A DNA stretch of 64,000 nt from Opitutaceae bacterium (GCA_024233285.1 JACKPU010000009.1:61312-125311); one strand, 5' to 3'; shown: positions 42,983-52,299, numbered from the stretch's first letter. Program-made: numbers and translations. The notes: generated by a model from the letters alone, not told the origin.

Positions 42983-43705
42983 TTAGGTGCGCTTTTTTAG
43001 CAGCCGCCAGGGAAAGAAATATACAGCATAAACGACCGCGTAGATGGCGAAGTTGTCGAGCTTCGCGAACGATGCGCCGGCGAAAAAGAAAATCAGCAGA
43101 TGCATGCGAATCACGTTTTTGTAAGGCGCAAACAACGCATCGCCCTGCGCGTTGCGTGCCTTGCGGGCGGCAATCGCTTCCGCCGTGACCGCGCCGTCGT
43201 CTTTTGGCTTGGCTGGCTTCGACGCAAAGGCCGCACGCTCCGCCAGGAATGCGACGGGCAGGAAAATCCAGTAGCGTTTAACCACCTCGGCATAGGTTTC
43301 AAAACCCGGCCACAAGTGGGTCGTCTTGGCCTCGGGCAGCACCGGGAAAAACTGATTCAGAAAAACCGAATGCCCGAAATGAAACCCACCGAAATGCACG
43401 GTGAAAAACGCAATCATCATCAGCGAACCGCCGCCGATCAGGGATCCGACCAGCAGTTTGCCCGGCAAAGTGCCGGGAGTCCGGTCGGTGCCCGCCCCCA
43501 CCGCAAATTCGCGCAGCATGCCGGTGCTCGACCAGAGGATCATGGCATAACCCACCACGAGACTGGACAGCCACAGGCTCCACACGAGATCCGTGGTCTG
43601 CCATCGGGCAAACCACGCCACCGCCAGCCCGCCGACAAACGCCAGCGCATCCGGCCAAGCCTCGACCCAGCGGGAGCGCGCAGCGGTCGCGGCGGTCGAA
43701 TTCAT
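42983..43705 (-). CDS. multi-pass membrane protein (DUF6498-like)
   Basis: A 240-residue protein with about six membrane helices (21-38, 42-60, 85-108, 140-155, 205-218 and 220-235). A His-rich signature VHFGGFHFGHSVFLNQFFP sits in the third to fourth helix region, which resembles DUF6498 proteins. A Lys/Ala-rich cytoplasmic loop (about 160-190) interrupts the hydrophobic part. Function unknown. Its start overlaps the glyoxalase stop by 4 bp. Confidence 0.65.
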   Translation of the reverse strand: MNSTAATAARSRWVEAWPDALAFVGGLAVAWFARWQTTDLVWSLWLSSLVVGYAMILWSSTGMLREFAVGAGTDRTPGTLPGKLLVGSLIGGGSLMMIAFFTVHFGGFHFGHSVFLNQFFPVLPEAKTTHLWPGFETYAEVVKRYWIFLPVAFLAERAAFASKPAKPKDDGAVTAEAIAARKARNAQGDALFAPYKNVIRMHLLIFFFAGASFAKLDNFAIYAVVYAVYFFPWRLLKKRT

Positions 43706-44085
43706 TTCGCGCGCTGGATCAATTCCACTTCATAGCCCTCGGGCGCGTCGATGAACGCGATGACGGAACCGCTGCTCGTCTTGGTCGGTCCGTCGCTCAG
43801 CGCATAACCCTTGGCCTTGATCGCCGCCTCATAGGCGGCGAGATCCTCGACCTCGAACGCGAGGTGCACGAGGTCGGGCTGCACTTTGACCGGCTCAGCC
43901 CCGGCCGGCATCTGGCAAATCTCGATTTCTTCGTCGCTATTCGGCGTGGCCAGGAACGCCAGTTGCGCGCCGCGCGGCGAGGTGTGCTGCCGGCTGAGCG
44001 TCAGGCCGAGGGCCTCTTGGTAAAATTTGATCGTGGCCGCGAGATCGTTCACGCGCATGCGGGTGTGGAGCAGTTTCTTAACCAT
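43702..44085 (-). CDS. gloA: lactoylglutathione lyase (glyoxalase I)
   Basis: A 127-residue VOC-fold protein. The four metal ligands of glyoxalase I are visible: His in LLHTRMRV, Glu in DEEIEICQ, His in DLVHLAFEV and Glu in YEVELIQ. The length fits bacterial nickel- or zinc-type GloA. It detoxifies methylglyoxal with glutathione or another thiol. It is translationally coupled to the DUF6498-like membrane gene. Confidence 0.88.
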   Translation of the reverse strand: MVKKLLHTRMRVNDLAATIKFYQEALGLTLSRQHTSPRGAQLAFLATPNSDEEIEICQMPAGAEPVKVQPDLVHLAFEVEDLAAYEAAIKAKGYALSDGPTKTSSGSVIAFIDAPEGYEVELIQRAK

Positions 44086-44156
44086 GGGTTCACTTTACAT
44101 CCCCCGAGGATGCCGGCAAGAAGTCACGCACACCACCCCGCAAACTTTAACGCCGC

Positions 44157-45506
44157 ATGGATGTTTCTGAATTCTCCCCGGATGCCTCGGGCATGGCCAA
44201 CGCCCGCGCCCTGCAACGCGCCGTCGATCAGGGTGGCACGATTCACATCACGCGTCCCGGCGTCTATCGCATCGCTGCCACCATTCACGTGGGCAGCCAG
44301 ACCGCGCTCATCTTCGGCCCTGGCGTCATCCTGCAAAAAACCGCCGAGGCCGGGCCGTTCACCTACGTTTTCCTCAATAAGGGCGCGCTGACCAAGACCC
44401 ACGATGAAAACATTCTGATCGAGGGGCTGCATTTGCAGGTCAACGAACAGGACGTGCCGCGCTGGGACATTCCCGGACTGCGCGGACAAGTCGCGTTCTT
44501 TTGCGTGCGGGATCTCATCATCCGCCGCTTCCGTTGTTATGATTTGGGTCCCCAACAATTCTGCATCCACGTCTGCACTTTCGAGGACTTGGTGGTCGAG
44601 GACGTGATAATCCACGGCAAGAAAGACGGGGTGCACCTCGGCAGCGGGCGACGGTTTCGCATCAGCCACGGCGTGTTCAAGACCTTTGACGACGCGATCG
44701 CGCTCAATGCGCACGACTACGACACCGCCAACCCCGAACTCGGCTGGATTGAAGACGGCATCGTGGAAAATTGTCACGATCTCACCGCCGAACATACCAC
44801 CGGTTTTTTCTGCCGCTTGCTGGCCGGAGGCTGGACGGATTGGCGCCCCGGCATGCAAGTGCAGAAGTCCGACACCGTGATTTCCCAAGGCCGGCTTTAT
44901 CGGGTTTGCGCCCAACCCGACGGACGAATCTACACTTCCTCCACGGCGCCGACGCACCCGCAGGGCACGGTTGAGCGGGACGGCATCAGCTGGGTGATGC
45001 TGCAGGAAACCGTGTGTTACCACGTCGGCGTGCGCAATGTCGTCTTCCGCGATATCACGCTGCACAAGCCGCGCATCGGGTTTGCCTACCTCTTCGACGA
45101 CGATCGTTTCAGTCGCTCCGTTTATCCCGGCGTTCAACCGCCATCCCAAGACAACATCCGGTTCGAAAACATCACCGTTACACACGCCGAGCCCGTGCCG
45201 CTGCTCCACATCACCACCCCGGCGGATGTCATCCGGGTTGACCGGGCCCGCCTGCGTCACAACCCCATCGTGTTCACCAATCGCACGCCGGACTTCGATC
45301 TCGGACCGACCCATCTCAGCCTGACCAATTGCACGTTCACTGCCGCCGGGGGATTCGCCCTCGTAAAAGTCGAGGTCACGCCCAAGCGGCTCGCCTTGCG
45401 CACCGCCGGCTCCATCGTGACTGATCCGACCTTTCGCGCCATCATCGAAGACGACACCGGCGCGATAGCGGTCGACTCCGATCTGCCCGGGCTCGGACCA
45501 CGCTAG
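44157..45506 (+). CDS. right-handed beta-helix protein, GH28-like
   Basis: A 449-residue protein that may lack a classical signal peptide. Parallel beta-helix rungs run through it (GTIHITRPGVYRIAATIHV, ILIEGLHLQVNE, LVVEDVIIHGKKDGVHLG). GKKDGVHLG and FDDAIALN match the NTD and DD blocks of GH28 polygalacturonases in position. An insertion (about 225-285, GDTV-type: QVQKSDTVISQGRLYRVC and APTHPQGTVERDGISWVML) resembles carbohydrate-binding or tail-spike modules. Substrate unknown, plausibly a plant or algal polysaccharide. Confidence 0.65.
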   Translation: MDVSEFSPDASGMANARALQRAVDQGGTIHITRPGVYRIAATIHVGSQTALIFGPGVILQKTAEAGPFTYVFLNKGALTKTHDENILIEGLHLQVNEQDVPRWDIPGLRGQVAFFCVRDLIIRRFRCYDLGPQQFCIHVCTFEDLVVEDVIIHGKKDGVHLGSGRRFRISHGVFKTFDDAIALNAHDYDTANPELGWIEDGIVENCHDLTAEHTTGFFCRLLAGGWTDWRPGMQVQKSDTVISQGRLYRVCAQPDGRIYTSSTAPTHPQGTVERDGISWVMLQETVCYHVGVRNVVFRDITLHKPRIGFAYLFDDDRFSRSVYPGVQPPSQDNIRFENITVTHAEPVPLLHITTPADVIRVDRARLRHNPIVFTNRTPDFDLGPTHLSLTNCTFTAAGGFALVKVEVTPKRLALRTAGSIVTDPTFRAIIEDDTGAIAVDSDLPGLGPR

Positions 45507-45532
45507 GCGGCGGCCCGGGCGGTGCAGCCGGT

Positions 45533-47467
45533 TCAGGGCAGCAGGTTTTCGCGGATGAACAGCACCGTGGCGTAGAACTGGTAGTCCGCGTTGGCCTTCT
45601 TGCGAAACCCGTGGCCCTCGTCCTTCGCTTCGAGATACCAGACCGGCGAACCGTTCTTGCGCACGGTTTCCACCATTTGCACGGCCTCGGTGCGCGGCAC
45701 GCGCGGATCGTTCGCGCCCTGCACGATGAAGAGCGGCTTGGTGATTTCGGCCGCGCGGGTGGTCGGCGAGATTCTCAGCAAGTGCGCGTGCATCTCCGGA
45801 TCGCGCTCGTCGCCGTATTCCACCCGGCGCAGATCGCGGCGGTAATCCTCCGTGTTCTGGAGAAACGTCACGAAGTTGCTGATGCCCACGACGTCGAGTG
45901 AGCAACGGATGCGATCGTTGTAATGAATCGCCGAGGCCAGCGTCATGTAGCCGCCGTAACTGCCCCCGGTGACCATGATGCGACTGGCATCGAGGTCCGG
46001 CTGCTGGGCGATCCAATCGAGCAATGCGCCAATGTCCTTGACCGAGTCCTCACGCTTGAAGCCGTTGTCCAAGGTCACGAAGGTTTTGCCGAAACCGGTC
46101 GAGCCGCGGACATTCGGGAAGATGATCGCGACGCCGAGTTCGTTGAGATAGTAATTGTTGCGACCGAGGAAGACCGGCAGCGACTGTCCCTCGGGGCCGC
46201 CGTGGATGTTGATGATGACCGGACGCGGCCCGGTGAACTTCGCGGCCGGGCGGTAAAGAAAGCCCGTGATTTCCAGATCATCGAAGCTCCGCCAGCGAAT
46301 CAGTTCCGGCTCGCTCAAGGTGTCCGCCACCAAGCCGCCAAGTTCGCTCTGCGTCCAACGCACGATCTCTCCGGTCGTGATGTCGAGCACGTGCAGGTCG
46401 GATGGCGAACGCGCGGAGTTGAGACTGAGCGCGACATGCCGGCTGTCCTTGTGCCAGGCCACGGTGCCGATCACGCCGGTCGGCACGCCCTCAATCTGAC
46501 GATAGGTGAAATTCGCCAGCTCCATCAGGTAGAGCCGGCTGAGTCCCGCCTCCGAAACCTTAAACAACAAATGCCGGCCATCGTCCGCCAAGGCGAAGCC
46601 TTGCACATCAGCCGTTATGTCGGTCGTGAGAAAGCGCGTTTCGCGGGTCGCGAGATCGATGTAAGCCAGCCGCTTGAATTCGAAATCCTCATCGGTGTTC
46701 ACAAACACGCCGCGACCGTCCTTGGCAAAGGCCGCGCCGCCGTAAGCCACGCCGCTATTGCTACGCGGCGTGAACTCCGTCAGCTCCGCTGTCGCGATGT
46801 CGAGCAACCACAGGTGGCTCTCGTTGACCGAAACATACTCGTAAACCAACAACGTCTGGTCATCGGGCGACCAATCAGCCGCGCCCCAGCCGCCGCCCTG
46901 CACTTTGAACAGCAAGCGATCGGTCGATGGGTCGCGCGGGTTCATCAGATAAAGATCGCGGTCGGCGCCATTGCGTCGCGTCGAACTGTAAACCAACTGG
47001 TCGCCCGCCGTGCTCCACGCCACGCCGCCGTTCTGGCTGCGACCGCCATCGGTCAGCAAGGTTTGTTCACCCGTGGCGAAGTCGTAACGGTAGATCTGGC
47101 GAAACTCCGAACCGCCCGCATCGCGACTGAACAAAAAGAACGCGCCGTCCACCGGATCGTAACCGAGCGAACCGACGGGTTCGTCGAAGAACGTCAATTG
47201 ATGACGCGCGCCCAGCGGAGCCGTCACCTGATGAATCTGGGCAGTGTTGCCGAAGCGCGTGCCGATGAGCATTTCCAGCTTCTGCGGATGCCAGCCGCCA
47301 AAACCCGCGGATCGCGTTTCGGTGTAGCGCTTGACGTCCTGCGCGAGTGCTGCCGGCACGTCCGGGATTCCCTCGATCACCAAGTTCGCGTTCGGACGAA
47401 TCACCTCACCCTGCAACCCCGCCACCAGCAGACTGGTGACAGCCAACCAACGGAATGTGTTACGCAT
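45533..47467 (-). CDS. S9 family (prolyl oligopeptidase-like) peptidase
   Basis: A 644-residue protein with a signal peptide (MRNTFRWLAVTSLLVAG), a beta-propeller part (about 40-380) and an alpha/beta-hydrolase domain (about 390-644). The catalytic triad is visible: Ser in GGSYGGYM, Asp in GANDPRVP and His in DEGHGF. HGGPEGQS marks the start of the hydrolase domain. It is of the dipeptidyl-aminopeptidase/acyl-peptidase type and probably periplasmic. Confidence 0.93.
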   Translation of the reverse strand: MRNTFRWLAVTSLLVAGLQGEVIRPNANLVIEGIPDVPAALAQDVKRYTETRSAGFGGWHPQKLEMLIGTRFGNTAQIHQVTAPLGARHQLTFFDEPVGSLGYDPVDGAFFLFSRDAGGSEFRQIYRYDFATGEQTLLTDGGRSQNGGVAWSTAGDQLVYSSTRRNGADRDLYLMNPRDPSTDRLLFKVQGGGWGAADWSPDDQTLLVYEYVSVNESHLWLLDIATAELTEFTPRSNSGVAYGGAAFAKDGRGVFVNTDEDFEFKRLAYIDLATRETRFLTTDITADVQGFALADDGRHLLFKVSEAGLSRLYLMELANFTYRQIEGVPTGVIGTVAWHKDSRHVALSLNSARSPSDLHVLDITTGEIVRWTQSELGGLVADTLSEPELIRWRSFDDLEITGFLYRPAAKFTGPRPVIINIHGGPEGQSLPVFLGRNNYYLNELGVAIIFPNVRGSTGFGKTFVTLDNGFKREDSVKDIGALLDWIAQQPDLDASRIMVTGGSYGGYMTLASAIHYNDRIRCSLDVVGISNFVTFLQNTEDYRRDLRRVEYGDERDPEMHAHLLRISPTTRAAEITKPLFIVQGANDPRVPRTEAVQMVETVRKNGSPVWYLEAKDEGHGFRKKANADYQFYATVLFIRENLLP

Positions 47468-47557
47468 TTTCCATCCATGCCTTTTCGCGCTGACCGGCGG
47501 CAAGCCGAATCACTTCACTATCTCCGTAATCCCAAGAGTTCGGCTCTGCATCCCAAA

Positions 47558-47614
47558 CATGGCCGTGCCATGCGAAGCTCGCCCCGCGAGCGTAGCATGG
47601 TGCCCGGGAAAGGA
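47558..47614 (-). repeat. tRNA-3'-linked repeat, copy 1 with tRNA-Leu end
   Basis: A 57-bp block nearly identical to 47746-47803. On the minus strand it begins with the tRNA-Leu 3' piece (TCCTTTCCCGGGCACCA), then CATGCTACGCTCGC, a hairpin and the block GCTTCGCATGGCACGGCCAT. The rest of the tRNA is missing, so this copy is not a functional tRNA. Confidence 0.8.
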
Positions 47615-47745
47615 TTGGTTTCGCTACCGCGAAATCCTGCTGCGCAGGATCGGCGTTGCCGCCGCCCCATCTCCACTCGCCCGCCACGCCGGGCTCGCTC
47701 CGTCGAACCCAAGGGTTCTCGTCCTTTCCCTTTCCGCATCTCAAG

Positions 47746-47786
47746 CATGGCCGTGCCATGCGAAGCTCGCTCCTGCGAGCGTAGCA
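47746..47786 (-). repeat. tRNA-3'-linked repeat, copy 2 after tRNA-Leu
   Basis: Directly follows the tRNA-Leu CCA. Stem GCTCGC/GCGAGC is conserved relative to copy 1 while the loop differs (one base longer), which fits a hairpin. A similar block follows tRNA-Val at 60957-60992. Confidence 0.8.
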
Positions 47787-47870
47787 TGGTGCCCGGGAAA
47801 GGACTCGAACCTTCACGCCTTACGGCAGCGGCTTCTAAGACCGCCGTGTCTGCCATTCCACCACCCGGGC
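47787..47870 (-). tRNA. tRNA-Leu (UAG)
   Basis: An 84-nt minus-strand tRNA including the encoded CCA (47789-47787). The acceptor stem GCCCGGG/CCCGGGC is perfect, the anticodon loop CTTAGAA gives anticodon UAG, a class II variable arm (TGCCGTAAGGCG) is present, and the T-loop is GTTCGAGTC. It reads CUA/CUN leucine codons. Confidence 0.95.
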
Positions 47871-47979
47871 GGGTTGTAGGATTAGCAACAGTGCAAGCCG
47901 GCGGGCGCGGAGCAAGCGCGGTTTCCGCCCGTCGATCGACGACCGGGCAACCTTCCCCGCGGCCGAACGCTGACGGCAT

Positions 47980-49593
47980 TCAATCGAGCGTCACGGTCGG
48001 CAAGAACGCCGGCACGCGCCGCGCCGACGCGTGCGTTTCAAAGTCCGCCGCCAGCGCCAGCAAGCGCGCTTCGCTCCACGCCGGGCCGACAAACGAAAAG
48101 CCCACGGGCAGGCCCATGACCTGCCCCGCCGGCACGGTGATTGCCGGATAGCCCGACACCGCCGCCCAACTCGAACTGCCGCCGGTGTAGCTGTCGCCAT
48201 TGACCGGATCGATCAACCACGCCGGGCCGTTCGTAATCATCACCAACGCATCGAGCTCGTGCTCGGCCAAGGCTGCGTCGATGCCTTCTTCCCGCGTGAG
48301 TCGCAGGCATTTTGCCCGCGCATCCAGATAAGCCTGCTCGGTCAGCGGTCCCTTGGCCGCCGCCATTTCGAGATACTCCTGCCCGAAATATTTCAGCTCA
48401 CGGTCCGCGTGCGCCCGGTTGAACGCGATCAGCTCCTCCACCGACTTGATCGGCGCGTCCGGACCGAGCGACGCGAAATAGGCGTTCAGGCCCGCCTTGT
48501 ATTCGTAAACCAACACCTCGAGCTCGGCCTCACCGAAATCGCCCATCGCCGGCAGCTTGACCGGATCAACCACGACCGCGCCGGCGGATCGCAACGCCGC
48601 GAGCGCGCTCTCGAGCACGGGCTCAAGTTTCGGATTCGGGCCGAACGGATCGCGCACCAGCCCCACGCGTCTGCCGCGCAGCGCGCCGGGGATCAAAGCC
48701 GCGGCATAATCCTGCGGCATGTCGGTCGGCCGATCCGTGAGTGTCGCGGCATCGCGTTGATCGCGGCTCGCCATGACCGTCAGCAGATGCGCGGCATCGC
48801 GCACGGTCCGCGCCATCGGCCCGGCCGTGTCCTGGCTCGCGGAAATCGGAATGATTCCCGCGCGGCTGACGAGACCCACCGTCGGCTTCACCCCGACCAA
48901 TCCGCAAACCGAGGACGGCGAAACAATTGACCCGTCCGTCTCCGTGCCGACCCCGACGACGCACAAATTCGCCGACACCGCCGCGCCCGTGCCGGAGCTT
49001 GAGCCCGAGGTGTTGCGATCGAGCGCATACGGATTGCGCGTCTGGCCGCCACGACCGCTCCACCCGCTGATCGAACGCGTCGAACGCAGATTCGCCCACT
49101 CGCTGAGATTGGTTTTGCCGAGCAGCACCGCCCCGGCTTCGCGCAAACGCGCGACCACGGTCGAATCCTGCAACGGTCTCGCCGACAGCAGCGCCAGCGA
49201 ACCCGCCGTCGTGTGCATCCGGTCCGCCGAATCGAGATTGTCCTTCACCAGCACCGGGATGCCGTGCAGCGCACCGCGCACCTGACCCGCCGCCCGCTCG
49301 CGATCGAGCTCCGCCGCAATGGCCCGCGCATCGGGATTGAGTTCGATCACCGAATTCAGCTTCGGGCCCGCGCGATCAATCCGCGCGATGCGTTCGAGAT
49401 AGGCTTCGGTCAACGCAACCGCCGTCAGTCGCCCCGCGGCCATCTCGGCCTGCAATTGATCAATCGTCGCTTCGAGCCACGGAAAGTCCTCGGTGCGCTC
49501 GGACTCCGTTGACTGTGCGGCCGACGGCAGCTTGCCCACTGCCAAGGTCGAACCGGCGGCCAACGTGGAAAGGATAAAGCCGCGGCGTTTCAT
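47980..49593 (-). CDS. amidase-signature family amidase, probably exported
   Basis: A 537-residue amidase starting at MKRRGFILSTLAAGSTLAVG, a Tat-like signal with twin Arg. The Ser-cisSer-Lys triad is visible: Lys in GIPVLVKDNL, cis-Ser in TSGSSSGTGAAVSA and nucleophile Ser in GTETDGSIVSP. It resembles the AmiC/peptide-amidase branch of the amidase signature family. It lies 5 bp downstream of the psd stop; both are on the minus strand. Confidence 0.92.
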   Translation of the reverse strand: MKRRGFILSTLAAGSTLAVGKLPSAAQSTESERTEDFPWLEATIDQLQAEMAAGRLTAVALTEAYLERIARIDRAGPKLNSVIELNPDARAIAAELDRERAAGQVRGALHGIPVLVKDNLDSADRMHTTAGSLALLSARPLQDSTVVARLREAGAVLLGKTNLSEWANLRSTRSISGWSGRGGQTRNPYALDRNTSGSSSGTGAAVSANLCVVGVGTETDGSIVSPSSVCGLVGVKPTVGLVSRAGIIPISASQDTAGPMARTVRDAAHLLTVMASRDQRDAATLTDRPTDMPQDYAAALIPGALRGRRVGLVRDPFGPNPKLEPVLESALAALRSAGAVVVDPVKLPAMGDFGEAELEVLVYEYKAGLNAYFASLGPDAPIKSVEELIAFNRAHADRELKYFGQEYLEMAAAKGPLTEQAYLDARAKCLRLTREEGIDAALAEHELDALVMITNGPAWLIDPVNGDSYTGGSSSWAAVSGYPAITVPAGQVMGLPVGFSFVGPAWSEARLLALAADFETHASARRVPAFLPTVTLD

Positions 49594-49597
49594 AAAA

Positions 49598-50494
49598 TCA
49601 GGAGGCGGTGCCCAGCACATCGCCCATGCGGGCGTAGGTTTCTACGCAATTGGCGCTCTGGGTCACGAGATCGACGGCGAAGGTGATGCGCCCTTTGAGG
49701 AAGACCGTTATCACACACGACCCGCCGAACGCGAAGAAGCCCTTCTCCTCGCCCTTCGCCACCGCGCGATCGTCAACATAGGTTTGTTTGATCGTGCCGA
49801 CATTGGTCGCGCCGACTTCGATCATCGCCACGGTGCCGAACACCGGAGACTCGACCAGCGTGATCATGCGCTTGTTTTCGACGAGGTAGCGGATGTTGCG
49901 CCGCAGCGCGATCGGGCTGACCGAATACAACCAGCCGTTGATCAAGCGGGACTCGCCCGGCTGCCCCGCCACCGGAAAGTGAAAGCGGTGATAATCCACC
50001 GGACACAGTCGTGAAATCAGCATCGCACCGCCGGCGAACTTTTCCGCGAGCGCCGTATCGCCCAAAAGTTCTGTCAGCGTGAACTTGGCGCCCTTCACGT
50101 AAAACCCTTCGGCGGTGTCCACGTTGGGAAACGCCAGATGACGGCCATCAGCCGGCAGCACGGCCATGTTCGCGTCGGGATTGATCGGACGGCTCTCGGG
50201 TTTGAGCGAACGATAGAAAAACTCGTTGAAGCTGCGGTAGTCGAAGGCTCGCTTCGCAAACTCGTCCACGTCGAGATCGTATTCCGCGATGAACGGGAGA
50301 ATCTTTAGCGCACTGCGGCGCTTGTTCATTTTCCAACCGTAGTAGGACGAGAAAAACTTGCGGCGGGCCAAGAGCCAGACACTCGCGCGACCCAGCGGCT
50401 TCTCGTAGGCGAAGCGCAGCCATTTTTCGCCGAAGACCTTCTCAGTCTCCAGCGCTTGCGTGTAGCGGTTGTAATAACGGATGGGCTCGGCCAT
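49598..50494 (-). CDS. psd: phosphatidylserine decarboxylase
   Basis: A 298-residue proenzyme starting at MAEPIRYYNRYTQALETE. The cleavage site in the LGST-type position reads FFAFGGSCVITVF, giving the GGS variant seen in PSD family II-like proteins; the Ser becomes the pyruvoyl cofactor. Other motifs are NEFFYRSLKPESRPI and CPVDYHRFHFPVAG with the active-site His. It converts phosphatidylserine to phosphatidylethanolamine in the membrane. No pssA gene is adjacent. Confidence 0.93.
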   Translation of the reverse strand: MAEPIRYYNRYTQALETEKVFGEKWLRFAYEKPLGRASVWLLARRKFFSSYYGWKMNKRRSALKILPFIAEYDLDVDEFAKRAFDYRSFNEFFYRSLKPESRPINPDANMAVLPADGRHLAFPNVDTAEGFYVKGAKFTLTELLGDTALAEKFAGGAMLISRLCPVDYHRFHFPVAGQPGESRLINGWLYSVSPIALRRNIRYLVENKRMITLVESPVFGTVAMIEVGATNVGTIKQTYVDDRAVAKGEEKGFFAFGGSCVITVFLKGRITFAVDLVTQSANCVETYARMGDVLGTAS

Positions 50495-50535
50495 GCGCGC
50501 CCACTCAAACGGCCGCGCCGCCGGGGTCAACCTCG

Positions 50536-51906
50536 TCAGCCACCTGCCGTATCCGCCGCTTTGGCGGCCTTGCGTTCAGCCGCCTTCTCCTTGGCCAGTT
50601 GCACCGAACGCATGCTGCGCTGGCGCAGCGCCTCGTAAATCGGGGTGTTGCCCATCGCCTCGGCCACGCCGTAGGCGCACAGACAACTCACCAGCAGCGG
50701 CAGCATGAAACCGTAGGTGCCGGTCAATTCGATCATCAGGATGATCCCGGTCAGCGGCGCGCGCACAATCGCGGTGAACAACGCACCCATGCCGAGCACG
50801 CAGAATACCTGCGGCGAAATCGCGATCGGGCCGGGCATCACGTAGTCCACCCCCGTGCCGAACCACAGGCCGCCGAGCGCGCCGAGCACGAGTAACGGGG
50901 CGAAAATGCCGCCGGCCGCGCCGGAGCTGTAGCTAACCATCGTCAGGGAAAACCGCGCCACCAAAAACAACGGCAGCAGACCGACCGCAACGGATCCGGC
51001 CATGGCCATTTGCACCAGGTCGCCGCCGGAGCCCGCCAACCCTGGCACGGTCCAACCCACAAAGCCGACGAACACGCCCGCCGCCGCGCCAACCGCGAAC
51101 GCCGGCCACTTCAGCAGCCGTTCGCGCAGGCCGATCGTGGCCAGCAACCCGCGATTGAACATCACGCCGAGCACGCCCATCGCGCCGCCCAGCACCGCCG
51201 CCCACGGCAGCGAAGCCACGCCCGGCGCCACGAGACCGACAAAATGAAACACCGGCGATTCGCCGATCAACAAACGCGACACCACGTCGGCCGTGATCGA
51301 CGCCAGAAACGCCGCCACAAACATCACCGGCGTGAACGCGCCGTGCAGCTCCTCCAGCACGAAAATCAAACCCGAGAGCGGCGCATTGAACGCCGCGGCC
51401 AACCCCGCGCCCGCGCCGGCGCTCATCAAGGCGCGCCGTTCGCCCTCGCCCGCCTTCACCTTGAACATTTCCGAAACCATCAGCCCGCTCGCCGCACCCA
51501 TCTGCACGGTCGGGCCTTCGCGACCCAGCGCGAGTCCGCCGCCGATACCCGCGACGCCCGCGAGAAATTTTACCGGCAGGAGTCGTTTCCACTCCGGTTC
51601 GGCCTCACGCCGCAGCACGGATTGCAGATTCGGAATGCCACTGCCCGTCGCATGCGGCGCGAATCGCCGCACCAGCCAGACGCCCAGCCCGCCACCGACC
51701 GCGCCAAGCGCGATCGCCACCGGGAGGCTGATCCAGCCGCTGAAATTGTGCACGACTTCATGGCGCGCGTGTTCAATCCATTCGAGCGAGAGTCGGAAAG
51801 CCGAACCGATGAGTCCGGCCACGAGGCCCACCAAGACCGCCTTAACAATGATATGTCGCCGGCGAACCTCATCGGTGCCGAGCCCAAAACTTTTCTCTGC
51901 GTGCAC
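50536..51906 (-). CDS. ClC-type chloride/proton antiporter
   Basis: A 456-residue ClC protein. The start may be the GTG at 51906 or the upstream TTG at 51942. Signature segments are GSGIPNLQ, LGREGPTVQMGA and SGAAGGIFAPL. The gating Glu in GREGP and the proton Glu in FVLEELHG are both present, indicating a 2Cl-/H+ antiporter and not a channel; the inner-gate Tyr is in NTPIYEAL. It contributes to acid or ion homeostasis. Confidence 0.93.
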   Translation of the reverse strand: MHAEKSFGLGTDEVRRRHIIVKAVLVGLVAGLIGSAFRLSLEWIEHARHEVVHNFSGWISLPVAIALGAVGGGLGVWLVRRFAPHATGSGIPNLQSVLRREAEPEWKRLLPVKFLAGVAGIGGGLALGREGPTVQMGAASGLMVSEMFKVKAGEGERRALMSAGAGAGLAAAFNAPLSGLIFVLEELHGAFTPVMFVAAFLASITADVVSRLLIGESPVFHFVGLVAPGVASLPWAAVLGGAMGVLGVMFNRGLLATIGLRERLLKWPAFAVGAAAGVFVGFVGWTVPGLAGSGGDLVQMAMAGSVAVGLLPLFLVARFSLTMVSYSSGAAGGIFAPLLVLGALGGLWFGTGVDYVMPGPIAISPQVFCVLGMGALFTAIVRAPLTGIILMIELTGTYGFMLPLLVSCLCAYGVAEAMGNTPIYEALRQRSMRSVQLAKEKAAERKAAKAADTAGG

Positions 51907-51982
51907 ACCCCAGTTTAACGCACCCGCGCCCAAGGCTGACAAGGACGTTTGCTGAATACATCGGAGCGACCAGCAATACGAC

Positions 51983-52060
51983 CGCGGCGAGGGCGCCGCG
52001 GCTCCACCAAAATCAAGTCACCATCAGCATTGTAACTGGGGACGCGGCGCCCTCGCCGCG
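51983..52060. repeat. REPIN-like inverted repeat
   Basis: Perfect 18-bp arms CGCGGCGAGGGCGCCGCG (51983-52000) and CGCGGCGCCCTCGCCGCG (52043-52060) around a 42-bp spacer. Two inverted REP-type units separated by a spacer form a REPIN. Confidence 0.8.
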
Positions 52061-52078
52061 TCGGTTTCATTCGTGGCT

Positions 52079-52140
52079 GACGCTCACTTCATCACCAGAG
52101 CGCCGTCTTCGACGGAGAACTTCACGACGCAGCCGGAGCC
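52079..52140 (-). pseudogene. remnant of clpB 3' end
   Basis: On the minus strand a short frame ends PGSGCVVKFSVEDGALVMK and stops, closely matching the true ClpB end (EGSEVKFSVKDGALTMA). DNA identity is 25 of 26 bases over the core (about 52099-52124 against 52929-52954). Upstream the similarity fades. The intact clpB stop is 830 bp away, with the PEP-CTERM gene in between. Confidence 0.6.
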
Positions 52141-52299
52141 GGGTCGGCAAAGTTGGGGCGACCCAATTCGCCTTTACTCAGTCCGGCAACCAGTTAGCTA
52201 TCACATCGTCTCTTGGACGGGCGTGGCTTTGGCGCTGGTCTTGAGGACCGCTGGTGCGGTCCGGCGCTGGGGCTGCTCCCAGTCCCTGCGAACCCACTC

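Larger units (their letters stand above)
47468..47979. other. gene-poor spacer with tRNA and repeats
   Basis: 512 bp without a protein gene. It contains tRNA-Leu (47787-47870) and two copies of a repeat that includes the tRNA 3' end. Open frames crossing it are translations of the tRNA and repeats. Confidence 0.8.
51943..52299. other. gene-free spacer with repeat and clpB tail remnant
   Basis: No intact gene. It contains a REPIN-like inverted repeat (51983-52060) and a minus-strand remnant of a clpB 3' end (52079-52140). Confidence 0.7.

Noticed and set aside
45923..48151. A 742-codon open frame on the plus strand
   Set aside because: It runs antisense to the S9 peptidase gene and across the tRNA and repeats; no recognisable domain and the peptidase frame has a full catalytic triad.
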